Assembly (NCBI RefSeq): GCF_030818655.1
Contig: NZ_JAUTAN010000001.1
Location: 3,534,001-3,598,000 of the forward strand
Source: Nocardioides zeae
GTDB lineage: Bacteria; Actinomycetota; Actinomycetes; Propionibacteriales; Nocardioidaceae
Reading direction: 5' to 3'
Length of the DNA: 64,000 bases
Below are positions 24,548 to 33,120 of this stretch, in pieces. Numbering within the stretch: position 1 is the first letter of the stretch; each line of letters begins with the position of its first letter. A program made the translations under genes and the position numbers. A model generated the notes under the pieces. That model did not search any database and had not been told where the DNA came from. It saw only the letters and a program-made list of their open reading frames with translations.

Positions 24548-25627
24548 ATGCGCGCACGTCTCGTCCCCACCCTCGTCGCCCTCACCCTCGGCACCCTGGC
24601 CGTCGGCGGCACGACCCTCGGCGCCAGCGCCGACGTCGCGCCGGGCGCGAGCACGCCGTCGTACGACGCCGGTCCGATCACCATCGACCCCGACGCCCCG
24701 CAGGGCGCCGCCCCCGGCATCGTGTGGGCCGACGGCACCACGATCCACCTCGAGGACGGCACGTCGTTCGTGCTCCCGGACGACGGCTTCGACACGGTCA
24801 TCGACGTCGCGGCGATCGGTGACCGCGTCGCCGTGACCCGGCACGACTCCTCCGTCGCGGCCTGGGCGCCGCGCCTCTCGATCTTCGACCGGAGCGGCAC
24901 CCAGCTCGGCTGGACCGGCCTCGGTCGCGCCTCCGACGGCAACCTGGTGGCGGACGACGCCCACGAGAGGGTCGCCGTGCTGCAGCGCGGTCAGGTCGCC
25001 GTGATCGAGGCCGGCCGCCCGACCTGGACCCGCCTCGACCTCCCGGCGGCCGACCCCGTCGGGGACACCCGGCGCATCGGCGCGGTCACCGGCACCTCCT
25101 GCGCCGAGGGTGACTGCCGGGTCTACGTCTCGAACGGCGACGTGAGCCACCGGCTCTCCCCCGGCCAGGCGCCGCGGTGGATGTGGACGCCCCAGATCCT
25201 CGTCGACGCCCGCGAGACCGCCGGCAACGATCAGCTGCTCGGCCTGGTCTACCGCGACGAGGAGGTCGAGCCCGAGAAGCTGTGGTGGGGCATCACCGAC
25301 GAGGACAACGCCGACGTCTGGGGCCAGCAGGACTACGGCGTGCTGTCGTTCTCGCCCGACGGCAGCCTGGTGCTCGGCGACGACGCCTACCGCGACGGTG
25401 CCGGCTCCGGCACGCTCGCCTTCCTCGACAGCGCCACGGGCGAGCCGGTCACCGAGTTCGAGCCCGCCGACGGCTGGTGGGTCGCCGACACTGCATGGGA
25501 GGACGACGACCACGTGCTCGCGCAGCTCACCGACGCCGCCGACACGCTGGTGACGGTGCGCGTCGGCACCGACGGCACGGTCGAGCACGTGCACACCGGC
25601 AGCTGGGAGGTCATCCTCGGCAGCTGA
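24548..25627 (+). CDS. secreted beta-propeller-like protein
   Basis: A 359-residue exported protein. The Sec signal peptide (MRARLVPTLVALTLGTLAVGG... cleavage near ASA-DV) has no lipobox. The mature part has repeated strand pairs with Asp/Gly turns (GIVWADGTTIHLEDGTSFVLPDDG; LSIFDRSGTQLGWTGLG; VLSFSPDGSLVLGDDAYRDG), suggesting WD40/YncE-like blades. One pair of cysteines (CAEGDC) may form a disulfide. ATG 24548 follows an AGGAGA site. The function is unknown. A strong hairpin follows the stop. Confidence 0.75.
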   Translation: MRARLVPTLVALTLGTLAVGGTTLGASADVAPGASTPSYDAGPITIDPDAPQGAAPGIVWADGTTIHLEDGTSFVLPDDGFDTVIDVAAIGDRVAVTRHDSSVAAWAPRLSIFDRSGTQLGWTGLGRASDGNLVADDAHERVAVLQRGQVAVIEAGRPTWTRLDLPAADPVGDTRRIGAVTGTSCAEGDCRVYVSNGDVSHRLSPGQAPRWMWTPQILVDARETAGNDQLLGLVYRDEEVEPEKLWWGITDEDNADVWGQQDYGVLSFSPDGSLVLGDDAYRDGAGSGTLAFLDSATGEPVTEFEPADGWWVADTAWEDDDHVLAQLTDAADTLVTVRVGTDGTVEHVHTGSWEVILGS

Positions 25628-25644
25628 TCCCTCAGATGACCGTC

Positions 25645-25676
25645 GCCGAGCGCGCTCGCTGCGGGGCGCGCTCGGC
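25645..25676 (+). terminator. hairpin downstream of the secreted protein gene
   Basis: GCCGAGCGCG (25645-25654) pairs perfectly with CGCGCTCGGC (25667-25676), leaving a 12-base loop, 18 bases after the stop. There is no T-run, as is common in actinobacteria. The rest of 25628-25985 holds no gene I can support. Confidence 0.55.
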
Positions 25677-25985
25677 GGCCGGGCTCACCCAGCCCTCGGG
25701 CGGCTCGCCGGGAGACCGCCGGTGTGCTGATGACCTTGCGCACCGCTCCTGCGTCTGGACCAGCCCCACGGGGACGTGCGAGCGAAGATTGCCGACTCAC
25801 CACGCCGCCAGCTGTCAGAGCGGCGCCGGTCGCCGAGGGCACTGCATCCCCAGCAGACGAGAGGCCGGGGACGGCCATGACTCTGCATGCGTATGGACGT
25901 CGCTGCCGCTGCCCACCCCGCGGTTCTCCCCGCGCCGCTGCCGCGGCGGCCTCGGTGTCGGGAACGCAGGAGGACTGCGTGTGAT

Positions 25986-26438
25986 TCAGCCGAGAAGACG
26001 CAATCCGGGCGTGTCGCGATAGACGCGGTCGCCGCTCAACAGCGGCAGGCCCTTCGCCAACGCACTGGCCGCGACCCACCGGTCGGCGGAGTGGATCTTG
26101 GCCTGCAGGGCGTGACCGATGAGCCGGCACGCGGCGGTCAGGTCGGCATAGGAGCGAATGACGTCAATGTCAGCCGGGATGGTCGGGGCACTGTCCAGCT
26201 TGGCCATGGCAGCCACCTTCCTCGACTCGCCCCAGTTCCCGATCTGCATCCCAGCCATCACCTCCGCGCGGGTCTGGAAGGAGATGAGGACCTGTGTTCC
26301 TTGCAGCACCTCTCGCCACTGTTCGACGGCCATTCCGCGTCGTGAGGCGCGCTCAGGGTCGGTGTACAAAGCGCTGTATACGTCGGTGTCGATGACGACC
26401 CCGGCAACTGATTCGTCCCGTGAAGCCTCGTCCGGCAT
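25986..26438 (-). CDS. PIN-domain ribonuclease (VapC-like toxin)
   Basis: A 150-residue PIN nuclease. The first acidic residues are in VVIDTDVYSALY, the central Glu in ISFQTRAEVMAG, and later acids in SADRWVAASALAKGLPLLSGDRVY. VapC toxins are usually ~130 residues, so this one has a slightly long N-terminus. It starts 3 bases after the stop of a 286-residue upstream gene, so the two are co-transcribed. No typical small VapB is present; the upstream protein may be the antitoxin or a partner. Confidence 0.82.
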   Translation of the reverse strand: MPDEASRDESVAGVVIDTDVYSALYTDPERASRRGMAVEQWREVLQGTQVLISFQTRAEVMAGMQIGNWGESRKVAAMAKLDSAPTIPADIDVIRSYADLTAACRLIGHALQAKIHSADRWVAASALAKGLPLLSGDRVYRDTPGLRLLG

Positions 26439-26441
26439 CAG

Positions 26442-27302
26442 TCAGAGGTCCATGGCAGCGAAGAACGCGTCGAACTCGTCGTCGGTGAGCCCCTCTATCC
26501 CACCCGGTTCGAGGCCGGGGGCGCTCGCGAGGATGTCGTCGAGGGGCACCGAGGCCGGCACCCCGGAACCCGACAGCGGATCAGGCGCGGTCACGATGAT
26601 GGCGTCGTGGAGGTGGGTGAGCGTGCCGTCGGCGTCGCGCTCGGGCGTGCCGGTCACGACCACGTGAGTGCCGATCAGGCTGGCGGCGGTCTTGTCGTCG
26701 GCCACCTGTGGGAGCGCGATCTGATGCCCGACGTCGTCCTGGACCTGGAGCCGATGCGAACGAAGGTTCACCGCGAACAGTTGGCCGACGAACGTCACCT
26801 GGTCGCCGTCGTGCCGACCTTCGACGGACCACGTCTCGCGGTGGGTCGTTGACGTGCTGAACGTCCGTCGCACCGTGCCGTCAACCTTGAACTCGACGCG
26901 AGGTGCGGCGTTGCGGAGCGCGCCGGTGAGATCGGCCGCAGCCCGCGACAGAGAGTCACCGACCCAGCTGGGTCGCTCGTCGATGGCGATGGCCTCCACG
27001 AGGTCGGCGAACCTTTCATCGAATGCCCGCTCCTCGGCAAGGTCGAAATCGAGGCTGCCGTCGCCAGGTCCCGCGCGGCGGGCGAGGACACGGGTGCTGC
27101 CCGGCTGGAGGCCGATGAGCAGCTTGGCCACCCGCTGCGTCCGCTGGGGGACACGTCCGAGGGCCTCCGCGTCTGTCTCGACCCGGCCGATCTTCGTCGC
27201 AACTGCTTTGAGACCGGCGACGATCGCGAGCAGCTGATCGGCCTCGAGCTCGCCGTGGGGCGCGTCGGCTCCCGTGAGGTGGAACTCGAACTGCGTGCTC
27301 AT
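26442..27302 (-). CDS. hypothetical protein paired with the PIN-domain gene
   Basis: A 286-residue cytoplasmic protein. The N-terminal half is alpha-helical with a MSTQFEFHLTGADAPHGELEADQLLAIVAGLKAVATKIGR start. The middle region (WSVEGRHDGDQVTFVGQLFAVNLRSHRLQVQDDVGHQIALP ... GTHVVVTGTPERDADG) reads like an OB/small-barrel fold. The acidic C-terminus ends LTDDEFDAFFAAMDL, a possible toxin-binding tail. ATG 27302 has a GGAGGGA site. I know no named family; the antitoxin role is inference from the 3-base spacing to the PIN gene. Confidence 0.65.
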   Translation of the reverse strand: MSTQFEFHLTGADAPHGELEADQLLAIVAGLKAVATKIGRVETDAEALGRVPQRTQRVAKLLIGLQPGSTRVLARRAGPGDGSLDFDLAEERAFDERFADLVEAIAIDERPSWVGDSLSRAAADLTGALRNAAPRVEFKVDGTVRRTFSTSTTHRETWSVEGRHDGDQVTFVGQLFAVNLRSHRLQVQDDVGHQIALPQVADDKTAASLIGTHVVVTGTPERDADGTLTHLHDAIIVTAPDPLSGSGVPASVPLDDILASAPGLEPGGIEGLTDDEFDAFFAAMDL

Positions 27303-27475
27303 GCCACTCCCTCCGTCAGCACGAAGAACTACCACGGCCCACCGACAGCGCCCCCGGAGCTGCCACGGCCGAGGGCCATCATCGCCGATGCGTGGCGACG
27401 CGCCAGCGGTCTTCACACCCTCCACGTAGTCGAACGCAGCGCGGCATCGTGGATCCAGACGCGTCGCGACCGCCG

Positions 27476-29059
27476 TCAGATGACCGCCCCCACGTCGTCC
27501 CGCACGATCCGCTTCATCGCCCGCTCGGCGACGGCCGCGATGGTCATCGAGGGGTTGCACGCAGCAGCCGTCCCCGGCAGCAGCGCACCGTCGAGCACGT
27601 ACAGCCCCTTCTGCCCCAGCACCCGCCCCTCCAGGTCACAGGCCTCGCCCATGTTGACGCCGCCGAGCGGGTGCCACGTCGAGGGCACGAGCGCGTTGGT
27701 GTCCACGAGCACCGAGCCCAAACCGGCGATCTTGTGCGCGCGGGGGGCGATCGCGCCGTACTGCACCGCGTGGTCGCCCTCCGGAAGCCAGCGGAGGTTG
27801 GCGGAGTCGGTGAGACCGTCGTAGGCGAAGTGCCCGCGCGCGGCGCTCACCCCGTAGCCGACCATCATCGTGCTGCGCGGGTCGAGGTCGAGCCCGGCGA
27901 TGCCGATGGGCGGGATCGACGCCTGGATGACCGTGGTGGCGCGTGCCGGGTCCGCCCAGTCCTTGCTGCCGAAGACGACGGGGCCGCCCTGCGGCGTACC
28001 GAACCCGCGCAGCGGGTCCGACCACACGTAGATCCGGTCGGCGTTGGTGCCCCAGCCGCGGCCCACGGCGTCGGGGAGGTCGGGGATCGCGCCGGTCGCG
28101 GCGGCGCGCACGAGCATCTTCGTCGTGCCGACGCTGCCGGCGCCCATGACGAGCGTGGACGCGGTGAGCACGACGGTCTCCTGGCGGGTGCCGCGGAGGT
28201 CGGTACGCGCGGCGGTCACCTCCCACTCCCCCGCGGCGGTCCGCGCGACGTCGGTGACGCGGTGGAGGAGCCGCACCTCGAGCAGGCCCGTCTCCTCGGC
28301 GGCCTTGAGGTACGTGACGTCGAGGCTGTGCTTGCCGCCGTTGTTGGCGCCGAACGCGCAGTCGCCGTTGGTGAACGACGGCGGCAGCTCACCGCGCAGC
28401 TCGCGCAGCGCGAAGCTCCAGTCGATGGGCATCGGGATCTTCTCGACGCTCTGGCCGGCGGCGAGGGCGCGGTCGCGGAAGGTGCGGGCGGCGCGGTACG
28501 GCGCGGAGGCGATGAGCTCATCGGGCGCGGTGGCCAGGCGGAGCATGCGGGCGACCTCCGCGTAGTGCTCGGTCGCGAGCTCGTCGTAGTCCAGCCCCGC
28601 CGGGAACTCGTGCTCGAACACGGCACGGTCCGGCACGAGGCTCATGCCCTGGTAGGTGAGCGAGCCGCCGCCGTACCCCACCCCGCTCATCACCGTCATC
28701 GTCGGGCTGGGGGTGGCGTTGAAGAGGCCGACGTACGGCGCGGGGCTGAGCGGCCGGCCGAACAGCTCGGGGGCCGAGCCGTAGAAGAGCGCCCGCTCGT
28801 CGAGCGTGGACACCGTCGGGAAGGTGTCGCTGCCCGGGGCGGTCGGCCAGCGGCGGCCCTGCTCGAGGAGGGTGACGGGTACGCCGGCCTGCGTGAGCCG
28901 GAGCGCGGCGACCGCGCCACCGAAGCCCGAGCCGATGATGACGACACGGCGGCGGTCGCGGCGGACGGGGACCGTGGCCCAGGCGGGCCGGGCGAGACCG
29001 GCGACGGCAGCAGCGGCGGTGGCGCCACCGATGAGGGCGCGACGGGACAGAGCAGGCAT
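27476..29059 (-). CDS. Tat-exported cholesterol-oxidase-like GMC oxidoreductase
   Basis: A 527-residue flavoenzyme. The N-terminus is a Tat signal (LSRRALIGGATAAAAVAGLARPAWA), followed by FAD-binding VVIIGSGFGGAVAALRL. Class I cholesterol-oxidase features include SGVGYGGGSLTYQGMSLVP, NNGGKHSLDVTYL, VMGAGSVGTTKML and the active-site HPLGGVNMGEACD. The C-terminal FAD contact is LYVLDGALLPGTAAACNPSMTIAAVAERAM. It likely oxidises a 3-beta-hydroxysterol to the 4-en-3-one outside the cell. It is divergent from a TetR regulator. Confidence 0.88.
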   Translation of the reverse strand: MPALSRRALIGGATAAAAVAGLARPAWATVPVRRDRRRVVIIGSGFGGAVAALRLTQAGVPVTLLEQGRRWPTAPGSDTFPTVSTLDERALFYGSAPELFGRPLSPAPYVGLFNATPSPTMTVMSGVGYGGGSLTYQGMSLVPDRAVFEHEFPAGLDYDELATEHYAEVARMLRLATAPDELIASAPYRAARTFRDRALAAGQSVEKIPMPIDWSFALRELRGELPPSFTNGDCAFGANNGGKHSLDVTYLKAAEETGLLEVRLLHRVTDVARTAAGEWEVTAARTDLRGTRQETVVLTASTLVMGAGSVGTTKMLVRAAATGAIPDLPDAVGRGWGTNADRIYVWSDPLRGFGTPQGGPVVFGSKDWADPARATTVIQASIPPIGIAGLDLDPRSTMMVGYGVSAARGHFAYDGLTDSANLRWLPEGDHAVQYGAIAPRAHKIAGLGSVLVDTNALVPSTWHPLGGVNMGEACDLEGRVLGQKGLYVLDGALLPGTAAACNPSMTIAAVAERAMKRIVRDDVGAVI

Positions 29060-29163
29060 GGGAGGGCCTTCCGAGAGGGAGGGTTCGGAGCACGCGTGTG
29101 CACCGGAAACCTGACACCTGTCTCACTTGTTCGTCAAGAGTTCTCGGTCGATAGGCTCGCGTC

Positions 29164-29709
29164 ATGAGTCGTCCGGAGGCCCAGCGTGCCGACGGACGAC
29201 GGAGCCGCGACGCGATCCTGGCGGCCGCCGAACGGCTGCTGCTGACGGGCGAGGGCCTGAGCGTCAGCGGCCTCGCCCGGGAGGCGGGCCTGACGCGGGC
29301 GACGTTCTACCGCCACTTCAGCGGCACCGACGCCGTCCTCGACGCCCTCACCCGCTCCATCGCCGACACGCTGCTGCCGCAGCTCCTCGACAGCCTCGCC
29401 GACCTACCCCTGTACGCCGCGCTCGACCGCCTCGCGGGGGAGGTCGTGGCCGTGGCCGAGGCGTATCGCCACGTGCTCGTGAGCCAGCCTCATTCGATCG
29501 AGGACCTGGCGCGGTTGGTGGTGCCGGATGAGCCGATCGCGTCGTTCTTGGCTGATCGGCGGGGGGCGGGGGAGCTGGTTTCTGACTTGAGCGATGAGTG
29601 GCTGGCGCGGTGTGTGCGGGCGTTGTGTCTGGTGGCGATCACCGATGGGCGGGCGGGGGAGGTCGTGGTCGCGGAGCTGGGCGGGGCGTTGCGGCGGTTG
29701 GTGGAGTGA
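29164..29709 (+). CDS. TetR family transcriptional regulator
   Basis: A 181-residue regulator with an N-terminal TetR HTH (RSRDAILAAAERLLLTGEGLSVSGLAREAGLTRATFYRHFSGTDAVLDAL) and a helical ligand domain. It is divergent from the cholesterol-oxidase gene across ~100 bases, so it probably controls that gene and itself. The last ~200 bases use more T-ending codons (ttggtggtg, gcgttgtgt) than the first part. This is where the accessory island begins, so the 3' end may be a recombinant or amelioration boundary. Confidence 0.88.
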   Translation: MSRPEAQRADGRRSRDAILAAAERLLLTGEGLSVSGLAREAGLTRATFYRHFSGTDAVLDALTRSIADTLLPQLLDSLADLPLYAALDRLAGEVVAVAEAYRHVLVSQPHSIEDLARLVVPDEPIASFLADRRGAGELVSDLSDEWLARCVRALCLVAITDGRAGEVVVAELGGALRRLVE

Positions 29710-29777
29710 TCCCTGCGGTTTGCCACCACTGTGTGCACCGCATGTTCCCGGCGACCCGGTTCTGCTTTGCTGGTGTC

Positions 29778-30254
29778 GTGTCCAGTGACGCGCCCGTCCC
29801 GACGGAGGAGCCCAAGCGCAAGAGCCCGGGTGGTGCGCTGAGCCGCAAGATGTCCACCCTGGCGCGGCGGGACACGAAACCAGAGATGGCGCTCCGCCGA
29901 GAGCTGCACCGCAGAGGTATGCGTTTCCGCGTGCAGATGAAGGTGCCCGGTAACAACCGCCGGACGATCGACATCGCCTTCACGAAGGCAAAGCTGGCTG
30001 TGTACGTCGACGGGTGCTTCTGGCACGGGTGTCCCGAGCACCACCACGCGCCGAAGAGCAACGCGGAGTGGTGGCGCTGGAAGGTGGAGCGCAACCGCGA
30101 GCGGGACCGCGACACCGATCGCGAGCTCGGCGAAGCAGGTTGGCGAGTGCTGCGCATCTGGGAGCATGAGCCTGTGGCCGCGGCCGGAGACCTGGTACAG
30201 GTCAACTACATGGCCCGGCTCGAGCAGCAGCACCTACGGCGCCACCCGAACTAG
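29778..30254 (+). CDS. vsr: very short patch repair (Vsr) endonuclease
   Basis: A 158-residue nuclease that nicks at T:G mismatches arising from deaminated 5-methylcytosine. Family features are MSTLARRDTKPEMALRRELHRRGMRFR, the catalytic Asp in RRTIDIAF, the Cys/His zinc and active-site region DGCFWHGCPEHHH, and the C-terminal GWRVLRIWEHEP. GTG 29778 is the only conventional start near the homology. It is followed by a restriction enzyme gene on the same strand and a converging C5-methyltransferase, its expected partner. Confidence 0.9.
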   Translation: MSSDAPVPTEEPKRKSPGGALSRKMSTLARRDTKPEMALRRELHRRGMRFRVQMKVPGNNRRTIDIAFTKAKLAVYVDGCFWHGCPEHHHAPKSNAEWWRWKVERNRERDRDTDRELGEAGWRVLRIWEHEPVAAAGDLVQVNYMARLEQQHLRRHPN

Positions 30255-30309
30255 GGCCAACTGCCCCGATTCGCTGTCGCGGTCGTTTACGCACTGGTAC
30301 GAAGAACCC

Positions 30310-31515
30310 ATGGGCAACGTTGTCGTCGACCAGATCGGCCCGCGCGGCGAGCTCCTCGCTGATGTCGACACCACGCTGACGGAGCGCCAGAAGGACGACT
30401 TGCTCCTGGCGGCATTGCCAGGGGCGACAGCGGAGGTCTTCGCCGGTGCGCGCATCGTCCGGTACCGCGCCAACATCATCATGCGAGCGCAGGTCACCTA
30501 CCTCGGCACTCCGTGGGAGAGCTTTAAGAAGCGGATCCAGATCCCGAACAAATGGGTGGCCGTCCATGCTCGGGCTGTCGAGGACAGCCTCGTCCCACGG
30601 TTCGTGGGGATCTATCACTACCGGGGCGTCGCGATCTTCGTCGACTTCGACCCAAGTACCTACGTCCTGCGCAAGGCGAACAACTCGGCGGCCCATGTCT
30701 GGACCAACGACCTCTTTCAAGCCCAGACCCTCGGCGTATTCTCGCGCGAGGACAACGGCGGTAACCGCCTGACCAGCGTGCGAGCCGATGAGCTGGCGTC
30801 CTACCTCGAGGGCCGGACCGAGGAGAGGCACCCGCGAGTCGAGGTGTTCGACCGCTTCAACCTGGAGATCCTTGGCCCCGAGCGCACGGAGGCGTTGACG
30901 GCCGTACAGGAGATGCACCAGGCCAACTGGCCGGACACGTTCCAGGCCGAATGGCCCGGCTTCTACCTCGAGTACCGCCTGGCGAAGTTCATCCGAGAGC
31001 ACCGACTGGGCGACCTGGTCGAGTACCAGAAAGCGAAGAAGCGGGGCGGCTTCGACTACGACCTCGTCTTCACCGACGGGGATCGGGTTGAGTACTACGG
31101 CGATCTCAAGGCGTCCAACTCGACAGCAAGCGTCTCACCGGGCAACGACGCTGAGAACATCCGGCGCTGCATCGAGCAGTACGACCGCTTCTGGTACGTC
31201 ATCTACGAGCACGAGACTTGGCATGATCGAGCCAACGAGGACCACCGCGCCACCATCGAGTGGAACGAGTGGAAGCGGTCGGTCGGCTTCGACAACGGCA
31301 AGCCCTTCGACCCGCTCTCCTACTGGAAGCGTTTTAAGTCCGCCGTGCGGTACCACCGGATGATGATCCTCGAGGTCAACACGGCCAACTTCGGGTTGGT
31401 GCTGTCGGACTTCAACCAGGGCAAGCAGCCTGACGGTGCTGCCCGGGCCGTGAAGGTCATGATCGCGAAGAAGAACATCGACAACTTCCTGATCTTCTCG
31501 GCGACCTTCGACTAA
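30310..31515 (+). CDS. putative type II restriction endonuclease (PD-(D/E)XK fold)
   Basis: A 401-residue protein of no family I recognise by name. A nuclease motif is visible in the second half: GGFDYDLVFTDGDRVEYYGDLKAS, i.e. D followed by D-L-K. The N-terminal half is beta-rich (ARIVRYRANIIMRAQVTYLGTPWESFKKRIQI) and may recognise DNA. It sits between vsr and a converging C5-cytosine methyltransferase, with stop codons overlapping by 4 bases (31512-31515), the usual setting for a cognate restriction enzyme. ATG 30310 is preceded by GAAG. Confidence 0.72.
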   Translation: MGNVVVDQIGPRGELLADVDTTLTERQKDDLLLAALPGATAEVFAGARIVRYRANIIMRAQVTYLGTPWESFKKRIQIPNKWVAVHARAVEDSLVPRFVGIYHYRGVAIFVDFDPSTYVLRKANNSAAHVWTNDLFQAQTLGVFSREDNGGNRLTSVRADELASYLEGRTEERHPRVEVFDRFNLEILGPERTEALTAVQEMHQANWPDTFQAEWPGFYLEYRLAKFIREHRLGDLVEYQKAKKRGGFDYDLVFTDGDRVEYYGDLKASNSTASVSPGNDAENIRRCIEQYDRFWYVIYEHETWHDRANEDHRATIEWNEWKRSVGFDNGKPFDPLSYWKRFKSAVRYHRMMILEVNTANFGLVLSDFNQGKQPDGAARAVKVMIAKKNIDNFLIFSATFD

Positions 31516-32948
31516 CGCATGGCCGCGAGAACCTCATCGGGGGACAGTGGAGCGCCGCTGACTGCCTCCAGGATCTTCCTCCCCGCGGACGTGCTCTTGA
31601 GGATCTCCTCGTCCCGCGCGACGTGCTCACGAAGGACATGCCAAACGGCGCCGACGTTGACCCCGTTGCCCATCTGCTTGTAGGTCGCAGAGGCCTTCTG
31701 CCCGCCGAAGTCATACCAGTCCGGCAAGCCCTGCAGCCGTGCGGTCTCCCTCGGCGAGAGGCGGCGCTGGCGAGGACCCACGATTGATGTCTGAGTTATT
31801 GCGACCAGCGCGGGAAGATACGTGGGCCGCTTGGCGCGAATCCCCGAGGGACGGAAGTGCATGACCGTGTCCCAGAGCCGCGCCGCGTCCTGGGCCTGCC
31901 ACTCCAGCTTCCGCCGGCTCGCCGGGAAGCCATTCGAGTAGATCTTGTGCCGCTTGGCCCACCGATCGATCCACTCTCGGTGCTCGAAGTACAGCGCGTA
32001 GTTCTTTGCGAGGTGACCGGCCTTCCATTGCGGAAGCAGAGGGTCAGCGTCCATGAGGTCGCGGTAGTCCGGCACGCCGCCGAAGTCCCTCAACACCTGA
32101 GCCAAGTCCGTCCACGCATCCGCCCAGATTGGGAAGCCGGGGGGACGGCGCCCCTCGGTCTGCTCGTACCAGGTCTGGACCCACTCGTCCCACGCGTCGA
32201 TCCACGACCGCTCGGCCGACGTGAGGTTGCACCCGGGGATGTTATGCGAGTCGTCCAGGAGATCTTCGAGATGCCATTCGATCTTCGGCTCGAACCCGTC
32301 GATCCCGACACCCGGGTAAGCCACGGGCTCGACGTCGAGGCTGTCGTCACCGATGCCCGACGGGTCGTGCGTCGCGGTGATGAAAACTCGTTCCCGCACC
32401 TGCGGTCGCCCGCCGCGGGCTGGCGGGAGAAGGTGCGGACTGAAGATGGCGGGCGTGTCCGACACGCGGTAACCCTCCGCGCGGAGCGTCTCGATGATGA
32501 CCTGCCACTCATGCAAGTGTCGGGGCCCTGCCAGGTTGCGGACGTTCTCGAGCAGGACGACCTTGGGCTTGCGCTCCTCGATGATGCGGAGGATGTTCCA
32601 GTAGAGCGTGCCGCGGGTCTCGTCCATGCCGCGCTGAGCGCCCGACTTGGAGAAGGGCTGGCACGGGAAGCCGGCTGCGAGCACCTCGTGGGGAGGCACG
32701 TTCATGACGTCGTCGTTAGCGTCATTCGTGATGTCACCGAGAGGATCGTGGCCCCAGTTCCGCGCATACGTCGCTGCCGCAGCCTTGTCGATCTCCACCG
32801 CGTAGACGCATTCGCCCCCGTACGCCTTCAGTGCAGCGTGAAACCCGCCAACTCCCGCGAAGAGGTCGACAAAACGGAAGGCAGCTCCATCCGCTGGATG
32901 CTCCGCAGTCTCGGTCGCATCAACCATCGGCAGGCGCCCAGCAGTCAT
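31512..32948 (-). CDS. DNA (cytosine-5-)-methyltransferase
   Basis: A 478-residue C5-methyltransferase with ordered motifs: I VDLFAGVGGFHAAL (28-35), IV GFPCQPFSKSG (catalytic Cys96), VI LLENVRNL, VIII GGRPQVRERVFITA, IX RLSPRETARLQGLPDWY, X YKQMGNGVNVGAVWHV. The target-recognition region between VIII and IX is long (~180 residues). It lies 172 bases downstream of the helicase gene on the same strand, so it could also be read from that operon. It most simply protects against the neighbouring restriction enzyme. Confidence 0.93.
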   Translation of the reverse strand: MTAGRLPMVDATETAEHPADGAAFRFVDLFAGVGGFHAALKAYGGECVYAVEIDKAAAATYARNWGHDPLGDITNDANDDVMNVPPHEVLAAGFPCQPFSKSGAQRGMDETRGTLYWNILRIIEERKPKVVLLENVRNLAGPRHLHEWQVIIETLRAEGYRVSDTPAIFSPHLLPPARGGRPQVRERVFITATHDPSGIGDDSLDVEPVAYPGVGIDGFEPKIEWHLEDLLDDSHNIPGCNLTSAERSWIDAWDEWVQTWYEQTEGRRPPGFPIWADAWTDLAQVLRDFGGVPDYRDLMDADPLLPQWKAGHLAKNYALYFEHREWIDRWAKRHKIYSNGFPASRRKLEWQAQDAARLWDTVMHFRPSGIRAKRPTYLPALVAITQTSIVGPRQRRLSPRETARLQGLPDWYDFGGQKASATYKQMGNGVNVGAVWHVLREHVARDEEILKSTSAGRKILEAVSGAPLSPDEVLAAMR

Positions 32949-33120
32949 GCGGGAAGCTTACCAGCTCGAACCGGTGTTCGACAGCCCGCGCACGCTCTGC
33001 ATCCTCACCCAGTTCCGTGTCGGCTGCCCGCCCTCATCCGCCGCCGCACACAAGGGTCCTGCGTCTGCGGACCCAGGGCTGCATCGGCGGACTTCCCGCG
33101 AGTGGCTGCTCCCGGCACGA

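Noticed and set aside
27303..27560. N-terminal extension of the PIN partner protein
   Set aside because: A strong GGAGGGA site precedes ATG 27302, and the extension overlaps the end of the cholesterol-oxidase-like gene.
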